Assembly: GCA_964614215.1 (NCBI GenBank)
Contig: CAZTKP010000080.1
Location: forward strand, 1 to 11,865
Direction: 5' to 3'
Source of the DNA: CAZTKP01 sp964614215
GTDB taxonomy: Bacteria; UBP6; UBA1177
DNA length: 11,865 bases
In this document: one piece after another, positions 1 through 6,600 of the stretch
How positions within the stretch are numbered: position 1 is the first letter of the stretch
Layout: every line of letters begins with the position of its first letter
The notes under the pieces: model-generated
The model's input: only the letters and a program-made list of their open reading frames with translations
Told to the model about the DNA's origin: nothing
Database searches by the model: none
Position numbers and translations under genes: made by a program

Positions 1-52
1 AGAAGGCGGCAGAACAGTTGGCGCCGGCGTTGTTTCTAAAATTATTGAGTAA
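1..52 (+). CDS. tuf: Elongation factor Tu, C-terminal end (partial)
   Basis: Only the last 16 codons are present, entering at base 2 and ending at a TAA at 50-52. The peptide EGGRTVGAGVVSKIIE is the characteristic end of the EF-Tu domain III beta-barrel, where the GGRTVGAGVV motif is near-invariant in bacteria. EF-Tu carries aminoacyl-tRNA to the ribosomal A site as a GTP complex in the cytoplasm. The next gene, rpmG, starts 11 bases after the stop with no terminator between them, so tuf is probably co-transcribed with it. tuf upstream of rpmG, tRNA-Trp, secE and nusG is a common bacterial order. The rest of the gene lies to the left of the window. Confidence 0.95.
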   Translation, partial: EGGRTVGAGVVSKIIE

Positions 53-63
53 GTAGGTGAATT

Positions 64-240
64 ATGGCTTCTAAAAAGAAAGTCGGAGCTAGAATAAAGC
101 TCACGCTCAACTGTCAGGAGTGTAAAAGAAAGAACTATACAACGTTCAAGAACAAGAAAAACACTGCTGAAAAGCTTGAGCTTAAGAAGTACTGCCCATA
201 TGACAGAAAACATACTGTTCATAAAGAGGGCAAAATTTAA
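64..240 (+). CDS. rpmG: 50S ribosomal protein L33 (bL33), three-cysteine form
   Basis: This 58-residue basic protein is a small large-subunit protein located near the ribosomal E site. It has the L33 hallmarks: CQEC at residues 17-20, the NYTT segment, KNKKNTAEKLELKKYC and the RKHTVHKE ending. The length is normal for the family (about 50-60). L33 exists in zinc-binding forms with two CxxC pairs and in cysteine-free forms. Here the first pair is intact (C17, C20), but the second is CPYD (C44, D47), so the fourth ligand position is Asp. Zinc could still be held by Cys3Asp or Cys3His, or binding may be weakened; this is inference. The ATG follows an AGGTGA ribosome-binding site at 55-60. The gene sits 11 bases after tuf and 11 bases before the tRNA. 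Confidence 0.95.
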   Translation: MASKKKVGARIKLTLNCQECKRKNYTTFKNKKNTAEKLELKKYCPYDRKHTVHKEGKI

Positions 241-251
241 TTTAAGTAGGT

Positions 252-327
252 AGGTCAGTAGTTCAACTGGTAGAGCACCGGTCTCCAAAACCGGGGGTTG
301 CAGGTTCGATTCCTGCCTGGCCTGCCA
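252..327 (+). tRNA. trnW: tRNA-Trp (anticodon CCA)
   Basis: A complete 76-nt cloverleaf can be drawn by hand. The acceptor stem is 252-258 with 317-323 (seven pairs, one G-U). The D arm is 261-264 with 273-276. The anticodon stem is 278-282 with 290-294, with loop CTCCAAA and anticodon CCA at 285-287. The variable loop is five bases. The T arm is 300-304 with 312-316, with loop TTCGATT. The discriminator is G324 and the 3' CCA (325-327) is encoded. A1-U72 and G73 match bacterial tRNA-Trp, and the D arm and anticodon arm are very close to E. coli tRNA-Trp. It lies between rpmG and secE with no terminator, so it is probably cut from a longer mRNA by tRNA-processing nucleases. Confidence 0.98.
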
Positions 328-349
328 TAAAATTTTAGAGGTTTTCATT

Positions 350-733
350 ATGAAAAATGGAAAACTGATCTTCGGGATCTTTACAGGTTCATTTCTTCTT
401 CTTGCATACTTCATGACTGCTGCCTCCGATGCCATCCTCGGGATCAGAGTTATTGATATTGCAGATATCAGGGTCCTTTCCCTTGTTCCGGTTAAAAATC
501 TTGTAGGAGTCGCTATTGCAGCGATCGTTACAATATATTTCTGGAAAGGAAGAAAAGGTTTTTATCTCGAGCAGCTGGATCTGGCTTTGAACGAGCTTCA
601 GAAAGTTGCGTTTCCTTCGAAAGAAGAAACAAAGGTTACAACGATCTCCGTTTTCGTGTTCGTAGGCATAATGATCGTTGTTTTCGTTGTTTTTGACCTG
701 GTCTGGTCGAGTCTTTCATCTCTTATTTATTAA
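350..733 (+). CDS. secE: Preprotein translocase subunit SecE, three-TM form
   Basis: SecE is the clamp-like inner-membrane subunit that stabilises SecY in the SecYEG export channel. The 127-residue protein has hydrophobic segments at about 6-24, 48-65 and 98-119. An amphipathic cytoplasmic helix lies at about 70-86, followed by KVAFPSKEET (85-94), the family's conserved hinge (usually KVxWPs, here with Phe for Trp). Most bacterial SecE proteins are about 60-70 residues with one membrane segment; the three-segment form is known from E. coli. Unlike E. coli SecE, the first segment starts almost at the N-terminus, with hardly any cytoplasmic leader. An AGAGG ribosome-binding site at 337-341 supports the ATG. 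The gene follows tRNA-Trp by 22 bases and precedes nusG by 23 bases, the standard pairing. Confidence 0.95.
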   Translation: MKNGKLIFGIFTGSFLLLAYFMTAASDAILGIRVIDIADIRVLSLVPVKNLVGVAIAAIVTIYFWKGRKGFYLEQLDLALNELQKVAFPSKEETKVTTISVFVFVGIMIVVFVVFDLVWSSLSSLIY

Positions 734-756
734 TTAAAGATTAAGGGTAACAAGGT

Positions 757-1320
757 ATGAAATGGTATGCAATTCACACACAGTCAGGGCATGAGAACAA
801 ACTGAAGAATGCTATCGAGAACCTTGTTAAGGAAAAGGGAATGCAGGATTCCTTCGGGGAAATAATCGTACCTGAGGTCGAAATAGAGGAAAAAAAGAAC
901 GGAAAGAAGAAGGTCGTAAAGAAAAATCTCTATCCGGGATATCTTTTTGTACAGATGGAGTATTCTGAAGAGGCACTTCTTCTTATAAAGAGCCTGGCTT
1001 TTTCAAGAAAGCCGATGTTTATCGGAGAAAGAAAGAGATTTTCCAAGGCTCAGTCCTTTCAGAAACCCTCACCTATCTCAGATGCGGAAATTGCAAAGAT
1101 CAGACAGAAGATCGAAGAAGGGGATATTTCCTCCTCTTCGGGACTTGTTTACGAAAAAGGCGAAATGATCCTCATTAAGGAAGGTCCTTTCGCAGGTTTT
1201 AAAGCGGTTATTGACGAGGTCAAGGAAGGTAAGGAAAAACTTGACGTTCTTGTTAATATATTTGGGCGTTCTACACCCGTCGAATTAAACTTCTCTCAGG
1301 TAGAGAAGGTCGAGGATTAA
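757..1320 (+). CDS. nusG: Transcription termination/antitermination protein NusG
   Basis: NusG binds the RNA polymerase clamp through its NGN domain, and Rho or ribosomal protein S10 through its KOW domain. The 187-residue protein starts WYAIHTQSGHE, the usual NGN opening, and has LYPGYLFVQM at 58-67. The C-terminal KOW domain (about 133-187) is typical: GEMILIKEGPFAGF, then VLVNIFGRSTPVELNFSQVEKV. The stretch between the NGN core and the linker is unusual. Where the family usually has a W-x-x-(V/I)-(R/K)-x-(T/V)-P-x-V-x-G-F-(V/I)-G pattern, residues 73-106 read ALLLIKSLAFSRKPMFIG and then a basic, Ser/Phe-rich extension. This accounts for the slightly long protein (E. coli has 181 residues). 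AAGG at 752-755 lies just before the ATG. rplK follows by 22 bases. Confidence 0.95.
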   Translation: MKWYAIHTQSGHENKLKNAIENLVKEKGMQDSFGEIIVPEVEIEEKKNGKKKVVKKNLYPGYLFVQMEYSEEALLLIKSLAFSRKPMFIGERKRFSKAQSFQKPSPISDAEIAKIRQKIEEGDISSSSGLVYEKGEMILIKEGPFAGFKAVIDEVKEGKEKLDVLVNIFGRSTPVELNFSQVEKVED

Positions 1321-1342
1321 CGTTTAAAAAGAGGAGTAAAAA

Positions 1343-1765
1343 ATGGCTAAGAAGTTACTTGCGTCTATTAAACTGCAGATTCCTGCAGGTCAGGCAAATC
1401 CGGCTCCTCCCGTTGGTCCTGCACTCGGGCAGCATGGAGTAAACATTATGGAATTCTGTAAGGCTTTCAATGCCAGAACACAGGAACAGCGCGGATATAT
1501 CATCCCTGTTGTTATCAGTGTTTTCGGTGACAGGTCTTTCAAGTTCATAACAAAAACACCTCCAGCTTCCCAGCTTTTGCTTAAGGCAATGAACAAGAGT
1601 AAAGGATCCGGGGAGCCCAACAAGAAGAAAATTGGTTCTATCAAATGGACTCAGATCGAAGAGATCGCCAAGATGAAAATGGAAGATCTTAACACGACTG
1701 ACATTGAAGCGGCCAAGAAAATTGTTGCCGGCACTGCCCGCAGTATGGGAATCAACATTAAGTAA
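1343..1765 (+). CDS. rplK: 50S ribosomal protein L11 (uL11)
   Basis: L11 binds the GTPase-associated region of 23S rRNA at the base of the L7/L12 stalk, helping factor-dependent GTP hydrolysis and the stringent response. The 140-residue protein has the normal length. The N-terminal domain (about 1-70) contains IPAGQANPAPPVGPALGQ with the prolines at 22 and 23 where thiostrepton contacts L11, and then GVNIMEFCKAFNART. The C-terminal rRNA-binding domain (about 71-140) has the KTPPAS opening, GSGEPNKKKIG and the final GTARSMGI. A GAGGAG ribosome-binding site at 1331-1336 sets the ATG with 6-base spacing. rplA follows after only 11 bases, so the two are co-translated, as in the L11 operon. I saw no clear L1-binding hairpin in the 22-base leader. 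Confidence 0.98.
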   Translation: MAKKLLASIKLQIPAGQANPAPPVGPALGQHGVNIMEFCKAFNARTQEQRGYIIPVVISVFGDRSFKFITKTPPASQLLLKAMNKSKGSGEPNKKKIGSIKWTQIEEIAKMKMEDLNTTDIEAAKKIVAGTARSMGINIK

Positions 1766-1776
1766 GGAGGGCGGAA

Positions 1777-2484
1777 ATGGCAACTTATGGAAAAAGATTG
1801 AAAGATGCTGTAAAAGACATCGACAAAATGAAGAAGTACACCGTTGAGGAATCAGTGGAAATTCTTCAGAAAGCCGGTTCAAAAAAGTTTGATGAGACAG
1901 TTGAGCTTGCTTTCAACCTGGGTATTAACCCGAGAAAATCTGACCAGATGGTCAGAGGTGCATGTGTTTTTCCGCACGGCGTTGGAAAAACTGTTAAAGT
2001 TCTGGCAATTGTTCCTGCCGATAAGGTGGAAGAAGCAAAGGAAGCCGGAGCGGATTTCGTTGGCGGAGATGAGTACATCGAAAAGATCATGAAGGAAGGA
2101 TGGGTCGATTTCGATAAAATGGTTACTGTTCCCGCTATGATGAGCAAGATCGGAAAGCTCGGTAAGGTTCTCGGAAGAAGAGGTCTCATGCCGAACCCGA
2201 AACTTGGAACTGTTAATAACGATGTAACCGCCGCGGTTAAACTCGTTAAGGCCGGAAGAGTTGAATTTAAGGTCAACAAGGCCGGTGTTCTGTGCTGTAT
2301 GGTAGGCAAACTCAGTTTTGGTCCTCAGAAGCTTCATGACAATGTTCTTGAGCTTGTTAAGGATCTCCTGAAACTGAAACCTGCAACAGCAAAAGGTACT
2401 TATATCAAGAAGATATCCATCTCCAGCACAATGGGGCCGGGACTTCGTCTTGATGAAACTGCGCTTGTAAACGAAGCGAAATAG
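1777..2484 (+). CDS. rplA: 50S ribosomal protein L1 (uL1)
   Basis: L1 forms the mobile L1 stalk that helps deacylated tRNA leave the E site; in E. coli it also represses its own rplK-rplA mRNA. The 235-residue protein has the usual length. Domain I is made of the N- and C-terminal parts (KRLKDAV at the start, STMGPGLRLD at 217-226). Domain II lies between about 68 and 160 and includes IGKLGKVLGRRGLMPNPKLGTV (125-146). That signature usually reads GPRGLMPNPK, so Pro is replaced by Arg at 134. AGVLCCMVGKLSF (169-181) replaces the more common IHxxIGKxSF with two cysteines. A strong AAGGAGG at 1764-1770 overlaps the rplK stop and gives an unambiguous start. Confidence 0.98.
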   Translation: MATYGKRLKDAVKDIDKMKKYTVEESVEILQKAGSKKFDETVELAFNLGINPRKSDQMVRGACVFPHGVGKTVKVLAIVPADKVEEAKEAGADFVGGDEYIEKIMKEGWVDFDKMVTVPAMMSKIGKLGKVLGRRGLMPNPKLGTVNNDVTAAVKLVKAGRVEFKVNKAGVLCCMVGKLSFGPQKLHDNVLELVKDLLKLKPATAKGTYIKKISISSTMGPGLRLDETALVNEAK

Positions 2485-2496
2485 TTTATTAATCGT

Positions 2497-2574
2497 TTTC
2501 TGGTCTGAGAAGCCGGGTGCCTTAGGGCTTAATTTCCTGACTGAGACCTGTCATTGTTCTTCGATGACCAGAAA
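2497..2574 (+). promoter_or_regulatory. L10 leader (rplJ-rplL autoregulatory RNA)
   Basis: The 112-base gap between rplA and rplJ holds a structure matching the ribosomal protein L10 leader family. A three-way junction can be drawn. The outer stem is 2497-2501 with 2570-2574. The L10-binding arm is 2502-2506 with 2544-2548, continued by 2514-2517 with 2536-2539 and capped by 2519-2521 with 2526-2528. A third hairpin pairs 2550-2554 with 2564-2568. The conserved core GGTGCC...GGCTTAATTTCCTG is the part that resembles known leaders and the 23S rRNA site bound by L10. When L10-L12 is in excess it would bind here and reduce translation of rplJ and rplL. Bases 2502-2505 can alternatively extend the outer stem to nine perfect pairs (2497-2505 with 2566-2574). 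Confidence 0.9.
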
Positions 2575-2596
2575 TGGGAACTGATGGAGTTGCTTA

Positions 2597-3121
2597 ATGG
2601 AAAGAAGCAGAAAACAAGAGATTATTGAAGAGCTCAGAGATGTGCTTTCCAAGTCTTCATCATGCATTGCCATTGACTTTAACAAAGTAGACATGGAGAC
2701 CTTTACTCCTCTGCGTAAGGAGTGTGCTCTCAATGACGTGAGACTCGTCGTTGTAAAGAACACTCTTGCACGTGTTGCTGTGAAGGAAACCGACTACGAG
2801 GGTATTACGGAGTTCTTTAACGGAATGACTGCTCTTGTGTGTACTCTTGGAGAACCTGTAGAAGGTGCCAAGATCATCAAGAAATTTTCCAAACAGAACG
2901 AGAATATCAAAGTTAAAGGCGGTGTAATTGATGGCCAGATGCTTTCTGTGGCTGATGTTGAAACGCTTGCTGATCTTCCGAGTAAGGAAGAGCTTCAGGC
3001 GAAACTTCTTGCAACAATGCTTGCAGTGCCGCAGAATTTTGTACGGCTGCTTAATGCCGTACCAGAATCGTTTGTCAGAGTGCTTGCAGCACAGAGAGAC
3101 AAACTTGAAGAAAATGCTTAA
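2597..3121 (+). CDS. rplJ: 50S ribosomal protein L10 (uL10)
   Basis: L10 anchors L7/L12 dimers to the 23S rRNA and forms the stalk base next to L11. The 174-residue protein has the family fold: an N-terminal rRNA-binding domain (about 1-130) with VDMETFTPLRKECALNDVRLVVVKNTLARVA at 34-64 and an FNGMTALV core, then KGGVIDGQMLS. The C-terminal helix (about 135-174), rich in Leu, Val and Arg, is the platform for L7/L12 N-terminal domains. A GGAG at 2586-2589, seven bases before the ATG, lies just after the leader structure, so ligand-induced folding could affect its access. rplL follows 32 bases later. Confidence 0.97.
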   Translation: MERSRKQEIIEELRDVLSKSSSCIAIDFNKVDMETFTPLRKECALNDVRLVVVKNTLARVAVKETDYEGITEFFNGMTALVCTLGEPVEGAKIIKKFSKQNENIKVKGGVIDGQMLSVADVETLADLPSKEELQAKLLATMLAVPQNFVRLLNAVPESFVRVLAAQRDKLEENA

Positions 3122-3153
3122 TTTTAAATTTTTGTGATTTTAAGGAGAGAACA

Positions 3154-3525
3154 ATGACTAGCAAAGCAGATGTAAAAGATTTCATCAAAGGAATGACAGT
3201 ACTTGAACTTTCAGAGCTTATTAAAGAGCTCGAAGAAGAACTCGGTGTAAGCGCAGCAGCTCCTGTAGCAGTTGCAGCAGCAGCCGGCCCAGCAGCGGCA
3301 GCAGAAGAAGAAAAGACAGAGTTTGACGTAATTCTTAAGGCAGCGGGAGCTAAAAAGCTCAATGTTATTAAGGAAGTAAGAACTATCACAGGTCTTGGAC
3401 TCAAGGAAGCTAAGGACCTTGTAGACGGTGCTCCTAATCCTGTTAAGGAAGGAATCCCGAAAGCTGAAGCTGAAGCAATCAAAGAAAAACTTGATGCAGC
3501 TGGCGCAGAAGTAGAGATCAAATAG
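3154..3525 (+). CDS. rplL: 50S ribosomal protein L7/L12 (bL12)
   Basis: L7/L12 is the multicopy acidic stalk protein that recruits translational GTPases such as EF-Tu and EF-G. The 123-residue protein has the standard three parts. A dimerising helical N-terminal domain (about 1-32) binds L10. A flexible Ala/Pro/Glu-rich hinge (about 33-53) runs through AAAPVAVAAAAGPAAAAEEE. The globular C-terminal domain (about 54-123) has FDVILKAAGAKKLNVIKEVR and TGLGLKEAKDLVDGAPNPVKEG, the factor-contacting helices. An AAGGAG at 3142-3147 with six-base spacing precedes the ATG. The gene ends just before the hairpins that separate ribosomal-protein genes from rpoB. Confidence 0.98.
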   Translation: MTSKADVKDFIKGMTVLELSELIKELEEELGVSAAAPVAVAAAAGPAAAAEEEKTEFDVILKAAGAKKLNVIKEVRTITGLGLKEAKDLVDGAPNPVKEGIPKAEAEAIKEKLDAAGAEVEIK

Positions 3526-3539
3526 TATTTTTACATTAT

Positions 3540-3556
3540 TTACGCTTTTTGCGTAA
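3540..3556 (+). other. Small hairpin in the rplL-rpoB gap
   Basis: Six perfect pairs (3540-3545 with 3551-3556) enclose a loop of five T, 14 bases after the rplL stop. It is too weak and lacks a T-run at the correct place to be a terminator. It could protect the rplL 3' end or be a processing site; E. coli has an RNase III site in the same gap. That role is inference only. Confidence 0.4.
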
Positions 3557-3566
3557 TAGAATTTAA

Positions 3567-3603
3567 CGGGCAGGGTGGTGTAATACCGCCTTGCCTGCTT
3601 TTT
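3567..3603 (+). terminator. Intrinsic terminator or attenuator between rplL and rpoB
   Basis: An 11-pair stem (3569-3579 with 3585-3595, two G-U pairs) has a five-base loop GTAAT, can be extended by two pairs outward (3567-3568 with 3596-3597), and is followed by CTTTTTG and further T-rich sequence. This has the form of a Rho-independent terminator on the + strand. The minus-strand reading has no comparable T-run. It lies 41 bases after rplL and 65 bases before rpoB. Since rpoBC must still be expressed, it is more likely a partial terminator, as the E. coli rplL-rpoB attenuator is, unless rpoB has its own promoter just downstream. Confidence 0.75.
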
Positions 3604-3609
3604 GTTCTT

Positions 3610-3615
3610 TATAAT
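3610..3615 (+). promoter_or_regulatory. Candidate -10 element upstream of rpoB
   Basis: A perfect TATAAT lies directly after the terminator T-run, 52 bases before the rpoB ATG. No TTGACA-like hexamer is found at the usual 16-18 base spacing, and there is no extended TGn motif. The best match, TTGCCT at 3591-3596, is only 13 bases away. T-rich sequence makes a chance match plausible, so this is a weak candidate for an rpoBC promoter. Confidence 0.25.
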
Positions 3616-3658
3616 AGTTAAATTTAATGAATTAGAGGACAGTTCAGGACCAATCAGT

Positions 3659-3662
3659 GAGG
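3659..3662 (+). promoter_or_regulatory. rpoB ribosome-binding site
   Basis: GAGG, five bases before the ATG at 3668, supports that ATG as the rpoB start. An in-frame TTG at 3602 would add 22 residues but lies in the T-run of the terminator, has no Shine-Dalgarno sequence, and gives residues unlike the family's N-terminus. Confidence 0.7.
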
Positions 3663-3667
3663 TAACG

Positions 3668-6600
3668 ATGGGAATTTTAGGACAGCGGAATTTCAGGGAA
3701 AGAAGATGGTTCGGTAATATCACCAAGGACATTAAGGATATTCCGGATCTTCTTGAAGTGCAGAAAAGCTCATATGCAGAGTTCCTGCAGAGTGACGTGG
3801 CTCCTTCCGAGAGGATCAGGAAGGGTCTGCACGGTGCATTTTCAGCAGTTTTCCCGATAACGAGTTTTAATAATGCGATCAAGCTTGACTACCTGGGGTA
3901 TTCTATCGGAGAACCGCAGTACGATGTCACTGAGTGCAGGCTTCGCGGCTCCAGTTATGAGCTGCCGTTAAAGATCAAGGTCTCACTTGCTTCGTATGAG
4001 GTCGATGACGAAGGAAATCCTGTGAAGATAAACGATATCAGGGAACAGGAGCTCTACTTCGGAAACATTCCTTGTATGACAGAATGGGGAACTTTTGTTA
4101 TCAACGGTACCGAAAGGGTTATCGTGAATCAGCTCCACCGTTCTCCGGGAACGTTCTTTGATTTCGATAAGTCAAAGTCTTCCAGCGGAAACGAGGTCTT
4201 TATGTCCAGGCTCATACCTTACCACGGTTCATGGCTGGATTTTGAATTCGATTCAAAGAGGATCCTCTACGTTAAGATCGACAGAAAGAAGAAATTCCCT
4301 GCAACTATTTTTCTCAAAGCATGGGGTTACAGTCCTCAGGAAATAGTTTCGTCCTACTATTTTTCCGAAAAGATAAAAATAAACGATGATAATTTCGCAA
4401 AGGTCCTTGATTATAGTGAAACAGATCTTCTGAAAAAGCAGAAGATCGCGGTTGATGTTCTGGGTGATGATGGAAAGGAACTTGCAAAAGAAGGCAAGAG
4501 ATTTTCCTCGGCAGTTCTGAGAAGGCTTGAAAAGGCCGGCATAAACGAGATGCCGCTTTCAGCTGAATATCTGCTCGGCAAGAGACTTTACTCTCCTGTT
4601 CTTGATCCTGAAACAAAGGAAGTTATTGCAGATGTAAATGAAGAGTTGACAGCTACATTGCTTGATGAGTTGAGAGGAAAGGGCATAAAAGAGTTTGATA
4701 TCATCTACTTCGAGAACATGAACTACTCGCCTTATCTTTCGAACACTCTGAAGATAGACAAGGTTGCTGACAGAGAAGCTGCTCTCCTTGAGATATACAG
4801 GATCATGGTTCCTTCCAACCCTGTAAAACTGGAAGTTGCAGAGACCTACTTCAACAATCTTTTCCAGAATTCGGAAAGTTATGATCTCAGTGAGGTCGGC
4901 CGTCTCCGCATGAACTATAAGTTCAACGAGGATATTCCGCTTTCGCAGAGGAAACTGAGAAGAGAAGACGTTATAAATACTGTCATGTACATTCTCAACC
5001 TCAGTGACGGAAGAGGTGTCGTGGATGATATCGACCATCTGGGTAACAGAAGGGTCAGACTTGTCGGTGAGCTTCTTGAAGATGTTTTCAAGACAGGACT
5101 CCTGAGAATGTCACACAGCATTAAGGAAAAGCTTGCAGGCAGCGTTATCGAGACACTGACGCCTTACGAGGTTATCGGTTACAAGCAGGTCGCCGCCGTT
5201 ATCAAGGAGTTCTTTGCAGGCGGACAGCTCAGCCAGTTCATGGATCACACGAACATTCTTTCTGAAATGACACACAAGAGACGTCTTTCAGCACTCGGAC
5301 CCGGCGGTCTTGCAAGAGAGCACGCAAGTTTCGAGGTCAGAGACGTTCATAAGACACACTACGGACGTATCTGTCCGGTCGAGACACCTGAAGGTCCCAA
5401 CGTCGGTCTTATTGTTTCTCTTGCCACTTTTTCAAGAATTGACCAGTTCGGATATATCGAGACTCCCTACAAGGTCGTTAAGGACTGCAAACTTACTGAC
5501 AAGATCGTTTATCTTGACGCTATTGATGAGCAGAAGGAGACGGTCATTCCGTCTTCAGTGACCTTTGACAAGAAGAATGTTATCGCTGATGAGATCGTAA
5601 ACGCAAGAAAGGCCGGAGAAGTTCAGAGGGTCAGAAGAGAGGATGTCACTCTCATGGACCTTGCTCCTGTTCAGCTTGTTTCCGTATCCGCATCACTTAT
5701 TCCGTTCCTTGAACATGATGACGCCAACAGAGCTCTCATGGGATCGAACATGCAGCGTCAGGCAGTTCCGCTTATTAAGACGGATGCTCCTCTGGTTGCC
5801 AGCGGAATGGAAAAGTATGTTGCAAGAGACTCAGGCTACACGATCTATGCAAGAAGAGAAGGTTATGTCGTAAAGGTTGATTCCGAGAGGATAGTTGTAA
5901 AGGTCGAGGAAAAGAACAGTGTTGATGTTGATATCTATAATGTTATCAAGTTCCAGAGATCGAACCAGAATACTGCTATCAACCAGAGACCTATCGTCAG
6001 GGTCGGTGACTTTGTAAGAGCCGGAGATGTTATTGCTGACGGTCCTGCTATCGACAGAGGAGAACTTGCTCTGGGTAAGAATGCACTTATTGCGTTCATG
6101 CCCTGGAACGGATATAACTTTGAGGACTCCATCCTTATAAATAAGAGGCTTCTCAGAGAGGATATGTATACTTCTATTCATATTGAGGAGTTTGTCTGTG
6201 AGGCCAGAGATACCAAGAGAGGCCCGGAAGAGATCACAGCTGATATTCCCAATGCTCCGGACGAAGTTCTTAAAAAGCTTGATGAAAGCGGAATCATAAG
6301 GATCGGACAGAAGATCAAGCCCGGAGACATTCTTGTCGGTAAAGTTACTCCCAAAGGTGAGACAGTTCTTTCTCCGGAAGAAAAACTTCTCCGTGCGATC
6401 TTCGGTGAGAAGGCGGGAGATGTTAAAGACAGTTCTCTCTACGTACACTCAGGTGTCGAAGGTGTTGTCATCGATACGAGAATATTCTCACGTAAGGGTG
6501 TGAAGAAAGATTCAAGAATGAAAGAACAGGAACAGATCCAGGTCGACAGCGTTAAACGTAACCGTGATGACGAGGTCAGGATCATTGAAAAGCATACATA

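Noticed and set aside
1321..1342. Possible L1 autoregulatory site before rplK
   Set aside because: The gap is only 22 bases, and I could not draw a hairpin resembling the L1 rRNA site there or across the rplK start.
3274..3306. Repetitive GCA-rich tract in rplL
   Set aside because: It encodes the normal Ala-rich hinge of L7/L12 and is not an expanded DNA repeat.
3602..3667. Longer rpoB reading from a TTG at 3602, adding 22 residues
   Set aside because: The TTG lies in the terminator T-run, lacks a ribosome-binding site, and the added residues do not resemble a beta N-terminus. The ATG at 3668 has GAGG in front and starts MGILGQRNFRERRWFGNI, which continues directly into conserved sequence.
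5831..6448. Long minus-strand open frame (205 codons) inside rpoB, and similar antisense frames under rplK, rplA, rplL and rpoC
   Set aside because: They are shadows of highly conserved plus-strand genes. Their translations are low-complexity or family-less, and none has a convincing ribosome-binding site or promoter.
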